A stretch of 59,928 nt of DNA from an uncultured Phascolarctobacterium sp. (GTDB lineage Bacteria > Bacillota > Negativicutes > Acidaminococcales > Acidaminococcaceae), in assembly GCF_937920985.1 (NCBI RefSeq), contig NZ_CALDXR010000030.1:1-59928 (forward strand), written 5' to 3'. Made by a program: the position numbers and the translations under genes. This document shows, piece after piece, positions 15,372-23,713 of the stretch. The notes beneath the pieces are model-generated. The model worked only from the letters and a program-made list of their open reading frames with translations. It did not search any database and was not told where the DNA came from. Within the stretch, counting starts at the first letter, position 1. Every line of letters begins with the position of its first letter.

Positions 15372-16001
15372 ATGTTCAATGAGGTGGGTATATTACATTT
15401 TCTGCTGGGCTTTGTGCTCGGTCATGTGTGCGGTTCTGTTCCCAGCGGCTTATGGCTGGTACAGGCATTTCATGGTATTGATATCCGTAACTACGGCAGC
15501 AAAAATATCGGCACGACGAACGTTTTCCGTACCGTTGGTCCCAAGACTGCGGTGCTGGTGCTGATTGCCGATGCCTTCAAGGGTATTCTCGCGGTTGGTA
15601 TTATGAGTTATTTTTTCCACAATCCGCTGCTGGATGTGGTTACGGCTTTGGGTGCGCTTTTGGGACACAATTATTCGCTCTTTTTGGGCTTTAAGGGTGG
15701 CAAGGGCGTTGCGACCGCATTGGGCCTGTTGATCTTTATGATGCCTAAGGTTGCGGTGGCAAGCTTCGGTATCTGGTTGGTGTGCGTGCTGCTGACGCGC
15801 TATGTATCGCTTGGCTCCATTATGGCTGCCATCTTTACGCCGCCGCTGGCATGGTATCTGGGTTATCCCTCTGCCTATGTGATTTTCTCGGTGGTTGCTG
15901 CTTTCTTTGTAGTTTTGCGCCACAAGGAAAATATTCACCGCCTGCTTACAGGCACCGAAAGCAAAATCAAACCGGGCAATGCCAAGGATCTGCAGAAATA
16001 A
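15372..16001 (+). CDS. plsY: Glycerol-3-phosphate acyltransferase PlsY
   Basis: A 209-residue polytopic membrane enzyme that transfers acyl groups from acyl-phosphate to glycerol-3-phosphate. Signature blocks are GSVPSGLWL (motif 1), YGSKNIGTTNVFRTVG near residue 40, and LGHNYSLFLGFKGGKGVATALG near residue 95. Multiple hydrophobic segments match the family, and length is usual. AGGTGA (15360-15365) supports the start. It is 21 bases after der and ends in a clear terminator. PlsC at 6134 carries out the next reaction. Confidence 0.95.
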   Translation: MFNEVGILHFLLGFVLGHVCGSVPSGLWLVQAFHGIDIRNYGSKNIGTTNVFRTVGPKTAVLVLIADAFKGILAVGIMSYFFHNPLLDVVTALGALLGHNYSLFLGFKGGKGVATALGLLIFMMPKVAVASFGIWLVCVLLTRYVSLGSIMAAIFTPPLAWYLGYPSAYVIFSVVAAFFVVLRHKENIHRLLTGTESKIKPGNAKDLQK

Positions 16002-16014
16002 ATATCGCTTCTAC

Positions 16015-16048
16015 GCTGATGTAGGCCAATGCTTACATCAGCTTTTTT
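16015..16048 (+). terminator. Terminator after plsY
   Basis: GCTGATGTA (16015-16023) pairs perfectly with TACATCAGC (16034-16042), followed by TTTTTT. Confidence 0.85.
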
Positions 16049-16153
16049 CATATATTAAAGCAGGATTTTTGTCCTGCCTAAAGAATATAATAATATTACA
16101 AGTATTTTAGGTGACTTGCAGTAAGCAAAATACTGCAGGATGGAGGAACGAAA

Positions 16154-17446
16154 TTGCGATTAGCAAAGCTTTTATATACAGCTGTTGTTGTTTGCGGACT
16201 GTTGCTGCCTTTGGGTGCTTCGGCCGCAGGCATTACCAATTATCCGCCGCTGGTGAACCCGTCGCACTGGACGGAGCAGAACAAGAGCGGGGATACGGTT
16301 ATTCTGGATGCGAAGGGTGTGGCAGCCTTCAACGCCAAGGTACGCGCTGCTTCCCGCAGTATGCCTGACCTAGCCAATTATCCTGCGACGATGAGCGGTG
16401 ATGCGCTCAAAACGAGGATTATGGATTATTCCATCCTTGACGATGACCTGTATCTGCATGGCAACAAGGTGAGCGAAAACTATAAGAATATCCTGCGCAA
16501 ACAGAGTAATATCAGCGCTATTCCCAAAAGCGTGGGCGTGCAATACGCCGTGACGGTGCGCCGTACTGCGGTGCGCGCGCTGCCTACGGGCGAGGGCCTG
16601 TATTATTACGCGGGCGACAGGGATTTTGATGCGCTGCAGGAAACTATGCTGGACCCCGGCGAGCCTGTGGCTGTGCTGCACACCAGTGCCAATGGTTATT
16701 TTTACTATGTGCAGGCAGTAAATTACAGCGGTTGGGTGAGCAAGTATAATGTAGCCATGACCGATAAGAATACCTGGAGCAGCTTTGTAAAGCCGCAGAA
16801 GTTTCTGGTTGTTACCGATGCGGAATATAACCTGAAAACGGACGGCGAGCAGGTGCTTTATCAGCAGGGTGCGCGCCTGCCGGTTGACAGTGTGCAGAGC
16901 GATACCTATACGGTGCTTGCACCGGTGCGTACCAAAGCAGGCCAGCTGCAGAAGCAGAAGCTGCTGGTGCCGAAGGCTGCCTCTGCCGTGCATTATGGTT
17001 ATTTGCCTTATACCAGCAATAATCTGCTGAGCTCCGCTTTCAAATTTTACGGCAAGCCCTATGGCTGGGGCGGTTTGAAGAACAGCGTGGACTGCTCGAG
17101 CCTGGTGTTCAATGCTTACCGCACTGTGGGCATCGTGCTGCCGCGTAATGCCGACCAGCAGGAGCTGACTGCAGGCACGAAGAAAAAGCTGAGCGGCAGT
17201 GCGCAGGAACGCGCCGCTGTTATCAGCAGGCTGATGCCGGGTGCAGCGCTTTATATGGATGGCCACTGCCTAATGTATATCGGCAACATTAACCAGACAC
17301 CGTACACGATTCATGCGCTGGGCTCTTATTTTTCCAAGGGCCGGAGAATCCGCGAGATGAAGGTGCTGGTGAGCGATTTGACGCTGCAGCGTTCCAGCGG
17401 TAATATGATGCTTAACGAATTGCAGACAGCAATAGAATATAAATAA
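16154..17446 (+). CDS. Secreted SH3 and NlpC/P60 cell-wall hydrolase
   Basis: A 430-residue exported protein. The first 24 residues are a signal peptide (LLYTAVVVCGLLLPLGASA). The middle holds bacterial SH3-like segments (VGVQYAVTVRRTAVRALPTG and ANGYFYYVQAVNYSGWV). The C-terminal NlpC/P60 peptidase has GKPYGWGG followed by the nucleophile Cys at about residue 314 (VDCSSLVFNAYR) and a His in MDGHCLMYIG. Such C40 enzymes cut peptidoglycan stem peptides. The start is a TTG with GGAGGAA (16142-16148) five bases upstream; there is no competing ATG near the signal peptide. A small hairpin (GCAGGA/TCCTGC) lies upstream at about 16060-16077. Confidence 0.87.
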   Translation: MRLAKLLYTAVVVCGLLLPLGASAAGITNYPPLVNPSHWTEQNKSGDTVILDAKGVAAFNAKVRAASRSMPDLANYPATMSGDALKTRIMDYSILDDDLYLHGNKVSENYKNILRKQSNISAIPKSVGVQYAVTVRRTAVRALPTGEGLYYYAGDRDFDALQETMLDPGEPVAVLHTSANGYFYYVQAVNYSGWVSKYNVAMTDKNTWSSFVKPQKFLVVTDAEYNLKTDGEQVLYQQGARLPVDSVQSDTYTVLAPVRTKAGQLQKQKLLVPKAASAVHYGYLPYTSNNLLSSAFKFYGKPYGWGGLKNSVDCSSLVFNAYRTVGIVLPRNADQQELTAGTKKKLSGSAQERAAVISRLMPGAALYMDGHCLMYIGNINQTPYTIHALGSYFSKGRRIREMKVLVSDLTLQRSSGNMMLNELQTAIEYK

Positions 17447-17464
17447 TGTTAGGAGATTTTAGGA

Positions 17465-18949
17465 ATGTTAAACCAATTTCAATGTACCGCAGCGGAGTTC
17501 AACGCTGCAGCCTATAATGATGCGGACAGTATAGTCCTCTTTCTGTGCAAGGAATGTGCGGCGGCTATCGACAAGCTGGAGCTGCCGGAGGCTGCAGCCA
17601 AGGCAGCAATGGCGTATGCCGCGCAGCACGACGATATTTATGATGCAGGCAGCGTAGCTATACTGGTGCTGCCACAGGATGAAAAGCTGCTGACGCTTCT
17701 TATTGCAGGCTGCGGCGAGGGCAAGGACTGCAAGCCGAACAATTTCCGTAAGGCTGCCGGCGCTACTGCCCGCGCTTTGCACAAGGCTAAGGCGCAAAAG
17801 GCCGTACTGGCTGCACCTATCCTGCTGAACGCCGAACACAGCAAAAACCTGCAGGCGCTCGTCGAAGGCCTCTACCTCGGCGCGTACACCTTCAACCGCT
17901 TCAAGAGCGAAGCAAAGCAGGCACCGCTGTGCGAGGCTACCGTGCTGAGTGCTGTGCCAGAGGCGGCGGAAATCATTAACGCTGCGGAAATCTCTGCGGA
18001 AGGAGTGTGCTTTGCGCGCGATTTAGTGAATAACCCAGGTAATGTGGTAACACCGCAGACCATGGAAGCAGATGCGCTGAAGCTGGGACAGGAGCTGCCG
18101 CTGGAAATTACCATTCTGGACGAGGCAGCCATGCAGGACAGAGGCATGAACGCACTGCTGGCAGTAGGTCAGGGCAGTGTTAATCCATCGCGTTTGATTG
18201 CCCTGCGCTATAATGGCAACGGTGACGCTCCCTATACAGCCTTTGTAGGTAAGGGCATTACCTTTGACAGCGGCGGCATTTCCATTAAGCCTGATGACAA
18301 CATGGGTGAGATGAAAGACGACATGACGGGTGCAGGTGCTGTGCTGGGAGCAATGCGTGCCATCGCGCGTTTAGGCTTAAAGTGCAATGTTATCGGCGTA
18401 CTTGCCTGCGCAGAAAATATGCCTGATGGCAAGGCGCAGCGCCCTGGTGACATCGTGCGTGCAGCCAACGGTAAGACCATCGAGGTTGTTTCCACCGATG
18501 CGGAAGGACGCATGGTGCTGGCGGACGCAGTCTGGTATGCCTGCCAAATGGGTGCCAAGAAGGTTATTGATATAGCAACGCTCACCGGTGCGGTAATCAT
18601 CGCGTTGGGCAACGAAACCAGCGGTATTGTGGGGAATAATGACGAGCTGGTGGAGCAGATTAAGCTGGCAGGTCGCATGGCCGGTGAAAACTACTGGCAG
18701 CTGCCTTCCCTGCCTGAATGCAAGGAAGCTATCAAGAGCGACGTTGCGGACCTGCTCAACAGCGCAGGACGTGCCGGAGGCTGCATCACCGGCGGTCTGT
18801 TCATCGGTGAGTTCGTTGATAAAGATATCCCGTGGGCGCATCTTGATATCGGCGGCACCTCCACCGCAACTAAGACCGATGGCTTCAAGGTTAAAGGCGG
18901 TACTGCCTTCGGCACTATGACGCTTATCAAGCTGGCAGGTATGCTGTAA
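17465..18949 (+). CDS. pepA: Leucyl aminopeptidase (M17)
   Basis: A 494-residue cytosolic dinuclear-metal aminopeptidase that removes N-terminal residues. The catalytic C-terminal half has VGKGITFDSGGISIKPDDNMGEMKDDMTGA and the block STDAEGRMVLADAVWYA. The family norm for the last block is NTDAEGR, so Asn is Ser here; the Asp and Glu metal ligands and the Arg are retained. FARDLVNNPGNVVTPQTM near residue 185 is also typical. AGGAG precedes the ATG. It lies 18 bases after the NlpC/P60 gene and overlaps the PHP gene by one base, suggesting one transcript with the downstream pair. Confidence 0.95.
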   Translation: MLNQFQCTAAEFNAAAYNDADSIVLFLCKECAAAIDKLELPEAAAKAAMAYAAQHDDIYDAGSVAILVLPQDEKLLTLLIAGCGEGKDCKPNNFRKAAGATARALHKAKAQKAVLAAPILLNAEHSKNLQALVEGLYLGAYTFNRFKSEAKQAPLCEATVLSAVPEAAEIINAAEISAEGVCFARDLVNNPGNVVTPQTMEADALKLGQELPLEITILDEAAMQDRGMNALLAVGQGSVNPSRLIALRYNGNGDAPYTAFVGKGITFDSGGISIKPDDNMGEMKDDMTGAGAVLGAMRAIARLGLKCNVIGVLACAENMPDGKAQRPGDIVRAANGKTIEVVSTDAEGRMVLADAVWYACQMGAKKVIDIATLTGAVIIALGNETSGIVGNNDELVEQIKLAGRMAGENYWQLPSLPECKEAIKSDVADLLNSAGRAGGCITGGLFIGEFVDKDIPWAHLDIGGTSTATKTDGFKVKGGTAFGTMTLIKLAGML

Positions 18950-19773
18950 TGGCAGCGCAGCTTGTAGATTTACATTTGCACAGCACCTTCAGCGACGGAC
19001 GCTACACGCCAACGATGCTGGTGGACGAGGCTGTAGCTAAAGGCATTGGCGTAATCGCCATCACCGACCATGATTCGTGGAATGGTATGGCAGAGGCGTT
19101 CGAGGCGGCGAAGCGCCACGGCGGACGCATCCGCGTCCTCACCGGCGTGGAGCTGGGAACGCAGTACGAGGATGATGCCGTGCATATTTTAGGCTACCAC
19201 GTTTCCATGGACTGTGAAGCGCTGCATAAGAAGATGGATGAAATGCGTCATGCGCGCGAGCATCGTTTATATGCCATGCTCGAAAAGCTGGAAAAATTAG
19301 GCTACCATGTGGAGGTAGAGGCCTGCGACCCCAAGAACAGGGCAGTGGGCCGTCCGCATGTGGCCAAGGCACTGGTTGCCAAGGGCTATTTTGCTACCGT
19401 GCAGGAGGTTTTCGACGCACTGCTGCACCGCGGCGGACCGGCGTATGTGCCGCAGCCCAAGCTTTCCCCGCATGATGCAGTGACGCTGATTCACGAGGCA
19501 GGCGGCATCGCTGTGCTGGCGCATCCCTCGGAGCTGGTGGATAAAACGCTGCCCGAACGCTTGCTTGCCGCAGAACCGTTTGACGGCATCGAGGTGTGGC
19601 ACCCCAGCGCGGATGCACAGGCGCAAGCCCATTGGCTGGCGCTGGCCAAGCAGCGTGGACTGCTGGTGAGCGGCGGCAGTGACTTTCACGGAATCCCTGA
19701 CCGTTTCCCCACAAAGCTGGGAATCTGGCAGGTGCAATATGATGATGTTAAGGGTGTAATAGAATGGAAGTAG
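18949..19773 (+). CDS. PHP-domain phosphoesterase (RNase AM-like)
   Basis: A 274-residue metal-dependent phosphoesterase of the PHP family. The first metal motif is DLHLHSTFSDGRY at residues 5-17; IAITDHDSW is the second, and GGSDFHGIPD near the C-terminus is the last. HILGYHV and AVLAHPSEL supply further histidines. Stand-alone proteins of this size resemble YciV/RNase AM, which removes nucleotides from RNA 5' ends or hydrolyses pAp, but the substrate is not determined here. Its ATG overlaps the pepA stop (TAATG), and its end overlaps the next gene by 10 bases. Confidence 0.88.
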   Translation: MAAQLVDLHLHSTFSDGRYTPTMLVDEAVAKGIGVIAITDHDSWNGMAEAFEAAKRHGGRIRVLTGVELGTQYEDDAVHILGYHVSMDCEALHKKMDEMRHAREHRLYAMLEKLEKLGYHVEVEACDPKNRAVGRPHVAKALVAKGYFATVQEVFDALLHRGGPAYVPQPKLSPHDAVTLIHEAGGIAVLAHPSELVDKTLPERLLAAEPFDGIEVWHPSADAQAQAHWLALAKQRGLLVSGGSDFHGIPDRFPTKLGIWQVQYDDVKGVIEWK

Positions 19774-20588
19774 TTGCTTTTGTAGGACCTAGCGGTACAG
19801 GCAAGAGCCACCATGCCATCGGCGTGGCCTTTGATAACCGCTGCGATGCTATTATTGACGACGGCCTGCTGATTAAGGGTACCAAAATCCTTGCAGGCAC
19901 GTCCGCCAAGAACGAAGACAACAGAATACAGGCCGTTAAGCGTGCCATCTTCACAGATGAAGGGCACGCGCAGGCGGTGCGTGAGGCGCTGGCCACTAAC
20001 AACATTCATCGTCTGCTGATTATTGCTACCTCCGACAATATGATTAACAAGATTATCGGCAGGCTGCAGCTGGATAAGCCGGTCAAGACGGTGTATATCA
20101 ACCAGATTGCCAGCAAGGCCGAAATTAAAAAGGCACGTCATGCACGTCTGCAGGAGGGCAAGCATATCGTACCGGTGCCGACGGTGGAGCTGAAGCCGCA
20201 TTTTACAGGCTATTTTGCTGATCTGCCCTACAACCTTTTTTCCAGCAAGCGCAAGCAGGAGAAGGATGCGGACCGTTCAATTGTACGTCCGTCGTTCAGC
20301 TTTTACGGCAAGCTGCTGATTTCCGACAGTGCGCTGGAGGATATCATCAACATTATCGGGCGTAAGCTGGAGGGAATTGAGCGGGTGACATCGATTAAGG
20401 TGCGCCGCCGCAGTGACAACAGCAAGGGCATTGTCATCAGCGTGGAGGTTGTGTTGTATTACGGCGTTAAGCTCTTTGCCGTTACCAAGCAGTTCCAGGC
20501 GAAGATTAAGGAAAAGATTGAGTATATGACAGCCATGAAGGTGAAGAACGTGAATGTTTCCATCCGCAGCCTGGCTGTGAAGAAGTGA
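19764..20588 (+). CDS. P-loop ATPase fused to an Asp23/Gls24-like domain
   Basis: A 274-residue protein with two parts. The N-terminus has a Walker A motif, GPSGTGKSHH at residues 8-17, inside VVAFVGPSGTGKS, and a hydrophobic LLIIATSDN strand near residue 92. The C-terminal 90 residues match the Asp23/Gls24 (DUF322) pattern: SDSALEDIINIIGRKLEGIERV, then GIVISVEVVLYYGVKLF, then EYMTAMKVKNVNVSIRSLAV. Asp23 proteins act in envelope stress or membrane-proximal processes. No function is established for this combination that I can name. It closes the pepA-PHP operon, and its start lies inside the PHP gene. Confidence 0.78.
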   Translation: MEVVAFVGPSGTGKSHHAIGVAFDNRCDAIIDDGLLIKGTKILAGTSAKNEDNRIQAVKRAIFTDEGHAQAVREALATNNIHRLLIIATSDNMINKIIGRLQLDKPVKTVYINQIASKAEIKKARHARLQEGKHIVPVPTVELKPHFTGYFADLPYNLFSSKRKQEKDADRSIVRPSFSFYGKLLISDSALEDIINIIGRKLEGIERVTSIKVRRRSDNSKGIVISVEVVLYYGVKLFAVTKQFQAKIKEKIEYMTAMKVKNVNVSIRSLAVKK

Positions 20589-20609
20589 ATAGAGCAGCTG
20601 TATGTTTTA

Positions 20610-20648
20610 CCCTCGCAGGGTTTCCTGCGGGGGATTTTGTTTTTTTTG
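20610..20648 (+). terminator. Terminator of the pepA operon
   Basis: CCCTCGCAGG (20610-20619) pairs with CCTGCGGGGG (20624-20633) with one G-T pair, followed by GATTTTGTTTTTTTT. Confidence 0.82.
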
Positions 20649-20743
20649 ATACTTTGGGTTAATTCAACTTCGTTCGGGGACGAAAGAAGTAAATATAGAT
20701 CTTGAAGGCTGATCTTAGGGATTAGAGAATCTTCTAATTATTC

Positions 20744-20773
20744 TTGACATTTTTTGCAATTATCTGATAATAT
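20744..20773 (+). promoter_or_regulatory. Strong promoter ahead of the Rpn-family gene
   Basis: TTGACA (20744-20749) is followed 18 bases later by TAATAT (20768-20773), with GATAAT as an overlapping alternative. A start near 20780 would leave a leader of about 110 bases before the Rpn ATG. Confidence 0.68.
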
Positions 20774-20829
20774 AAAACCATAAGATTTTGCACACCTGCC
20801 TGGAGCAAGGTCACTGCAGCGTCATTTAG

Positions 20830-20870
20830 AACGCCTTATGTATTATTAAGTAGTACATAAGGCGTTTTTT
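20830..20870 (+). terminator. Terminator hairpin within the Rpn leader (attenuator candidate)
   Basis: AACGCCTTATGTA (20830-20842) and TACATAAGGCGTT (20854-20866) form a perfect 13-base-pair stem followed by a T-run. It lies between a strong promoter and the ribosome site of the next gene, so it either ends a short RNA or attenuates the gene. Confidence 0.75.
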
Positions 20871-20891
20871 GTTAAGAAGGGAGTTGAACTA

Positions 20892-21719
20892 ATGCAAACA
20901 AAAGAAGCAAGTCAAGAAAGTGAAATCAAGCAGGTCATACGCAGCCTTTGCATGATGAATAACAGGTTTATGAACTTCATGCTTGATGACAACACGAAAG
21001 CAGCGCAGGTTTTCTTGCGCATTATTCTGGAAGATGATAAAATTAAGGTGAAGAATGTCAGGATTCAGAGCTTTATCCAAAATATCTACGGACATTCTTC
21101 TCAGCTGGATATTTTAGCGCAGGATAGTAAAGGACGTTATTTTAACGTAGAGGTGCAGAGAAGCGATGAAGGCGCTCCGGCAAGACGTGCCAGATTTTAC
21201 AGCAGTATCCTTGATACGCATTTTCTGCAGCCAAGTAAGCTCTATGAAGAGCTGCCGGATACCTACGTGATTTTTGTCACCGAGAATGATGTCTTGCGCG
21301 ATAATTTGCCGTTATATGATATAAGACGAACAATTAAGCAAAGTGCTAGGGATTTTGAAGATGGTTCGCATATTATTTATGTCAATAGTCAGCGCCGTGA
21401 TGATACAGCGCTGGGCAAGCTCATGCAGGACTTATACTGCACAGAGCCTAAAAATTTACATTACCAAGAATTTGCCGAGCGCATGGAATTTTTGAAATAC
21501 AGCAAGGAGGGCGAAGAAAAAATGACTGACGTAATTGAAGAATATGCTGCAAAAAAGGCTGAAGCAGTGGCAAAAGAAGCTGAGAAAAAAGAGCAGGCAA
21601 ACAAAATCGAGCTTGCCAAAGGCCTTTTGGCTGACGGTATGAGCATAGAATTCACCGTGCGCCACTCCAAGCTTTCGGACGCAGAGGTGCGTGAGCTTGC
21701 CTCCAAGCTGACCGCATAA
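20892..21719 (+). CDS. Rpn family recombination-promoting nuclease (PD-(D/E)XK)
   Basis: A 275-residue protein of the Rpn/PDDEXK transposase-like nuclease family. The nuclease core reads SSQLDILAQDSKGRYFNVEVQRSDEG near residues 73-98, giving the Asp...Glu-x-Gln active-site pattern. FYSSILDTHFLQPSKLYEELPDTYVIFVTEND is the typical following block. The C-terminus is a charged coiled-coil (EEYAAKKAEAVAKEAEKKEQ) ending in LLADGMSIEFTVRHSKLSDAEVREL, a small helical tail common in the family. Members nick DNA and promote RecA-independent recombination, or act in phage defence. AAGGGAG supports the ATG. It is alone in its transcript. Confidence 0.85.
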   Translation: MQTKEASQESEIKQVIRSLCMMNNRFMNFMLDDNTKAAQVFLRIILEDDKIKVKNVRIQSFIQNIYGHSSQLDILAQDSKGRYFNVEVQRSDEGAPARRARFYSSILDTHFLQPSKLYEELPDTYVIFVTENDVLRDNLPLYDIRRTIKQSARDFEDGSHIIYVNSQRRDDTALGKLMQDLYCTEPKNLHYQEFAERMEFLKYSKEGEEKMTDVIEEYAAKKAEAVAKEAEKKEQANKIELAKGLLADGMSIEFTVRHSKLSDAEVRELASKLTA

Positions 21720-21759
21720 AAACTTCTTCCATAATATTATAAATTTCACCCGTTCTTCA

Positions 21760-21797
21760 CAGCAGCTTGTGCCTTGCACTTCGCTGCTGTTTTTTTA
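21760..21797 (+). terminator. Terminator after the Rpn-family gene
   Basis: CAGCAGC (21760-21766) pairs with GCTGCTG (21783-21789), followed by eight T residues. Confidence 0.8.
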
Positions 21798-21809
21798 TGC
21801 GCCCCGATA

Positions 21810-21818
21810 TGCTATAAT
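21810..21818 (+). promoter_or_regulatory. Extended -10 promoter of the reductase-thi operon
   Basis: TGCTATAAT is an extended -10 box about 105 bases before the start codon. A second -10-like TATAAT with a TG one base closer lies at 21827-21832. No clear -35 box is visible. Confidence 0.5.
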
Positions 21819-21923
21819 ATATAGTGTATAATTAGCTTTACTGCAATGAGCGTTACAGCCTGCGCGGAATAACTTTCACCCCGGCCTGGTGCGCTTATTT
21901 GCAAGCAACAAGGAGTGATAAGC

Positions 21924-22883
21924 ATGGAGATAAAATCTGTCGCACTTTTGGGAGCAGGAGCCGTCGGCTCTTATATAATCTGGGGACTGAGCAAGCTCCC
22001 CGATATCAGATTCGGCATTATCGCCGAAGGCAGCCGTGCTGCGCGTTTGCGTGACGATGGCTGCACCATCAACAACGTTACCTACCATCCGCAGGTGTGG
22101 AGCCCGCAGGAGGCCAAGGGCGTAGACCTGTTGATTGTCGCCTTGAAATACGGCGCTCTGCCCGGCGCACTGGCAAGCATTCGCGAGGCAGTAGACCCCA
22201 ATACTACTGTCATGAGTCTGATGAACGGTGTGGATAGCGAGGAGATTATTGCCGGTGCTATCGACAGCAAGCAGATTCTGCCTGCTCTGATTAAGATTGC
22301 GTCGCGTCACGAGGGCAACGGCGTGCGTTTCAACCCGGAAAAGACTATCGGTATTGTTTTCGGCGAAGCGCAGGCACCGTTTGAGAGTGAGCGTGTGCTG
22401 GCGATTGAAGCGCTTATGCGCAGTGCCGATATCCATATCCGTCATACGGATTGCATTAATGAAGAAATCTGGTGCAAGTTCCGCCTGAACGTCTGCAACA
22501 ATCTGCCGCAGGCTGTGATTGGCGCAGGTCTTGGCTGCTATCAGGACAGCGAGCATATGCGTGCTATTAAGGAAGGTCTGCGCCGTGAGCTGGAGGCCAT
22601 CGCCGCCGCCAAAGGCATTGATATGAGCAAATGTCCCGCAAGCTCCGGCCGTGGCAGTGCAGTTCCGCCATCTGTACGCTATTCCACGCTGCAGGATCTG
22701 GACGCAGGCAGACACACCGAGATTGATATGTTCTCCGGTGCTCTGATGGCGATGGGCAAGGAGCTGGGGATTCCCACTCCCTACAACGAATATACCTATC
22801 ATATTATCAAAGCGTTGGAGGAAAAGAACGACGGTCTGTTCGATTACACCGGCCAGAACAAAGAAATTACCTTCTCAAACTAA
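21924..22883 (+). CDS. 2-dehydropantoate 2-reductase family protein
   Basis: A 319-residue NADPH-dependent reductase of the ApbA/PanE family; the model member reduces ketopantoate to pantoate for coenzyme A. The N-terminal binding motif is VALLGAGAVGSYIIWGL. LIVALKYGALPGAL and MSLMNGVDSEEII are typical, and EEIWCKFRLNVCNNLPQAVIGAG starts the helical C-terminal domain with the catalytic Lys region. AAGGAG (21910-21915) selects ATG 21924 over GTG 21915. It lies 26 bases before thiD and shares the strand, so it may be co-transcribed with thiamine genes. PanE-like paralogues with other substrates exist, so no symbol is given. Confidence 0.85.
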   Translation: MEIKSVALLGAGAVGSYIIWGLSKLPDIRFGIIAEGSRAARLRDDGCTINNVTYHPQVWSPQEAKGVDLLIVALKYGALPGALASIREAVDPNTTVMSLMNGVDSEEIIAGAIDSKQILPALIKIASRHEGNGVRFNPEKTIGIVFGEAQAPFESERVLAIEALMRSADIHIRHTDCINEEIWCKFRLNVCNNLPQAVIGAGLGCYQDSEHMRAIKEGLRRELEAIAAAKGIDMSKCPASSGRGSAVPPSVRYSTLQDLDAGRHTEIDMFSGALMAMGKELGIPTPYNEYTYHIIKALEEKNDGLFDYTGQNKEITFSN

Positions 22884-22909
22884 GTGCGCATAAAAGGAGG
22901 CTTTTGCAG

Positions 22910-23713
22910 ATGAAAAATTTGCTGACGATTGCCGGTAGTGATTCCAGCGGCGGCGCCGGAATTCAGGCCGATTTAAAGACCTTTGCCGCTCATGGTACCT
23001 TCGGCATGAGCGTCATTACCGCCGTTACGGCACAAAACACCTGTGGTGTTACCGCAGTACAAAATATTGACTGTGATATCGTTGAAGCGCAGATTTCTGC
23101 CGTTTTTGACGATATCCGTGTGGACGCAGTGAAAATAGGCATGGTATCGCAGCCGGAGATTATCCGTACGATTGCCGCCTGCCTGCGCCGTTATCAGCCG
23201 CGCATTATCGTGGTGGACCCGGTGATGATTTCCAAAAGCGGTTATCCGCTGCTGGCACCGGAGGCCTGCGAAACGTTGATTAAGGAGCTGCTGCCGTTGG
23301 CTACACTGGTTACGCCCAACCTGCCGGAAGCAGAGGCGATTACCGGTATGCAGGTTACGGAAAAGGCGCAGATGCGTGCTGTAGCGGAAAAAATTATTGC
23401 TCTGGGTGCGAAGGCTGTGCTCGTGAAGGGCGGTCATTTGAGCGACACGGCGGATGATTTACTCTTTGACGGCAGCACGGAAACATGGTTCCCCGGCAAG
23501 CGCATCCCTACGAAGAATACGCATGGCACAGGCTGCACGCTCTCGAGCAGTCTGGCGGCGAACCTGGCCAAGGGGCTGGAGCTGACGGAGGCAGTACGCG
23601 CCTCCAAGACCTACGTTACCGAAGCCATCGAGCATGGCATCGAACTAGGCAGCGGCTGCGGACCGACGCATCATTTTGTTGATTTATACAGAAAGGCTGG
23701 TATCTTAGACTAA
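22910..23713 (+). CDS. thiD: Hydroxymethylpyrimidine/phosphomethylpyrimidine kinase
   Basis: A 267-residue ribokinase-fold enzyme that phosphorylates HMP to HMP-PP for thiamine synthesis. TIAGSDSSGGAGIQADLKTFAAHGTFGMSVITAVTAQNT at the N-terminus is the classical ThiD start. VDPVMISKSGYPLL, VTPNLPEAEAITG and NTHGTGCTLSSSLAANLAKG with the catalytic Asp/Cys loop follow. AAGGAGG (22894-22900) selects ATG 22910 over an in-frame TTG at 22904. Its stop overlaps the thiM ATG by one base. Confidence 0.96.
   Translation: MKNLLTIAGSDSSGGAGIQADLKTFAAHGTFGMSVITAVTAQNTCGVTAVQNIDCDIVEAQISAVFDDIRVDAVKIGMVSQPEIIRTIAACLRRYQPRIIVVDPVMISKSGYPLLAPEACETLIKELLPLATLVTPNLPEAEAITGMQVTEKAQMRAVAEKIIALGAKAVLVKGGHLSDTADDLLFDGSTETWFPGKRIPTKNTHGTGCTLSSSLAANLAKGLELTEAVRASKTYVTEAIEHGIELGSGCGPTHHFVDLYRKAGILD

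Noticed and set aside
21819..21923. A THI-box riboswitch expected ahead of the reductase-thiDME operon.
   Set aside because: Neither CTGAGA nor the GAACCTGA...GCCAGCG core is present in the leader.
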